In this document: positions 63,374 to 64,000 of the stretch, piece by piece
How the letters are laid out: every line of letters starts with the position of its first letter
Position numbering within the stretch: position 1 is the first letter of the stretch
Source: Chrysophaeum taylorii
Taxonomy: Eukaryota > Sar > Pelagophyceae > Pelagomonadales > Pelagomonadaceae
Direction of reading: 5' to 3'
Assembly: GCA_029834535.1 (NCBI GenBank)
Contig: JAQMWT010000481.1
Location: 1 to 64,000 of the forward strand
DNA length: 64,000 bases
Translations under genes and position numbers: made by a program
Notes under the pieces: model-generated
Database searches by the model: none
What the model saw: only the letters and a program-made list of their open reading frames with translations
Told to the model about the DNA's origin: nothing

Positions 63374-63445
63374 TTCATACTGTTATCTGATCGCGTGTAC
63401 AACATCTTAACAACTACGCATCATCCTCTGATGATACAGAACCGC

Positions 63446-63716
63446 CTCTTCCCTCCTACAGCGAGTTCTTAGAGCTCAAATTCGTTGCCCTTTATTCGTC
63501 GTTCAGTACTCAGTAGTGCCACTATGAAGCTCAAGACCATCCCTCCTCCTGTGGTCAATTCAATTGCCCTCGATACACCACGTGCAGGCTCTTTGGCATG
63601 TTCCGTCCGACTATCGCGATATTGCAGCACAAATATATCGACGTGACGATTTATTATGCCGGTGTTTATACACACAAATTTATGGCGGCGGTGTTCTGCC
63701 GAGCGCTCTCTCGACG

Positions 63717-63747
<31 letters not shown>

Positions 63748-63840
63748 AAAAGAACTTGCCTCCAACTCGCCACGGACAGGCGCTCGTACGCATCTCTCGT
63801 ACATGCGCAGAAGAAGAAGATGATATCTCTTCTCACATTA
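63446..63840. other. Intergenic region with GAAA array
   Basis: No gene seen. A GAAA tetranucleotide array lies at 63,716-63,752. Confidence 0.5.
63716..63752 (+). repeat. GAAA tetranucleotide array
   Basis: About nine GAAA units. Confidence 0.95.
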
Positions 63841-63978
63841 CTACACGGCGACGTTGATCGACTTTCCCCAGCCGCCGTCCTTCGAGATGACCACGGATAC
63901 GAGCTTGCCCGCCGTCGTCTTCGCCTGCACCTTGCCCACCGTCGTTCCTCTGTTGGCCTGCTTCTTCTCGCCGCCCAT
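63841..63978 (-). CDS. Possible small basic protein or terminal exon
   Basis: A 45-codon frame begins MGGEKKQANRGTTVGKVQAK, continues TTAGKLVSVVISKDGGWGKS and ends INVAV. It is basic, soluble-looking and GC-rich at third positions like host genes. It could be a complete small protein or the last exon of a gene continuing beyond the window. No family is recognised. Confidence 0.35.
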   Translation of the reverse strand: MGGEKKQANRGTTVGKVQAKTTAGKLVSVVISKDGGWGKSINVAV

Positions 63979-64000
63979 TGTGATAAAGCTGCTGCCTTTT

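Larger units (their letters stand above)
61213..63445 (+). mobile_element. Truncated Copia-type LTR element (second copy)
   Basis: From about 61,213 the plus strand is nearly identical to the minus-strand Copia element at about 950-3,090. It begins inside the RT-RNase H region and ends inside the envelope-like frame, so both ends of the element are missing, as are the LTRs. Contents are the RNase H frame at 61,283-62,362, the 21-nt motif, and the envelope-like region at 62,500-63,373. Few breaks are seen in what remains. High identity to the other copy points to a recent origin. No target duplication was found at the edges. Confidence 0.9.

Noticed and set aside
1-64000. CRISPR arrays, rRNA or tRNA genes
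   Set aside because: No regularly spaced palindromic repeats and no convincing cloverleaf or rRNA segments were seen; the TTCGAATCC in the Gypsy LTRs lacks tRNA context.

Overview
The window reads as nuclear DNA of a unicellular eukaryote with a compact genome, most likely a stramenopile alga of pelagophyte type. Host genes are GC-rich, closely packed on both strands and mostly intronless. The three introns I could resolve are 41-47 nt with GT..AG ends. Gene content is eukaryotic: pyruvate carboxylase with a transit-like leader, ATG4, a p300/CBP acetyltransferase that has both a bromodomain and a plant-like KIX region, CMC1, an SR-type RRM protein, a KDEL-receptor relative and a MESD-like ER chaperone. 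The lineage call is inference from this style and from the LINE and LTR elements; there is no rRNA or organelle marker to confirm it.

Layout: 1-10,838 is a broken Copia-type LTR element on the minus strand, running off the left edge. 11,980-21,919 is a host block: pyruvate carboxylase, ATG4, an F-box-like protein, a BTB protein, a membrane-anchored cupin/JmjC protein and a MESD-like protein. 21,940-24,584 is a decayed LINE. 24,620-29,251 is a dense host block: secreted glycoprotein, methyltransferase, small unknown, RRM/SR protein, CMC1 and a disrupted KDEL-receptor-like gene. 29,300-31,585 is a decayed hAT DNA transposon. 32,005-42,211 is a Gypsy-type LTR element with both LTRs and a 5-bp target duplication; it carries a C5 cytosine methyltransferase-like domain. 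42,549-59,979 is a third host block: a multipass membrane protein, p300/CBP with partial tandem copies of its 5' exons, an Asp/Glu racemase, a 1,626-residue TULIP-ricin-PqiA-like membrane protein and a coiled-coil protein. 61,213-63,445 is a truncated second Copia copy in the opposite orientation to the first. A small possible ORF closes the window.

The two most unusual observations concern the LTR elements. First, the Gypsy element has a DNA methyltransferase-like domain between protease and reverse transcriptase. Second, a 21-nt motif, in most copies readable as TxTSLNY, recurs in both the Copia and the Gypsy elements, usually near polyprotein domain borders, and I did not notice it in any host gene. 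The host genes form no operon or single pathway. Several neighbours do share themes: ER/secretory biology (MESD-like, KDEL-receptor-like, cupin membrane protein, secreted glycoprotein) and mitochondrial function (pyruvate carboxylase, CMC1).
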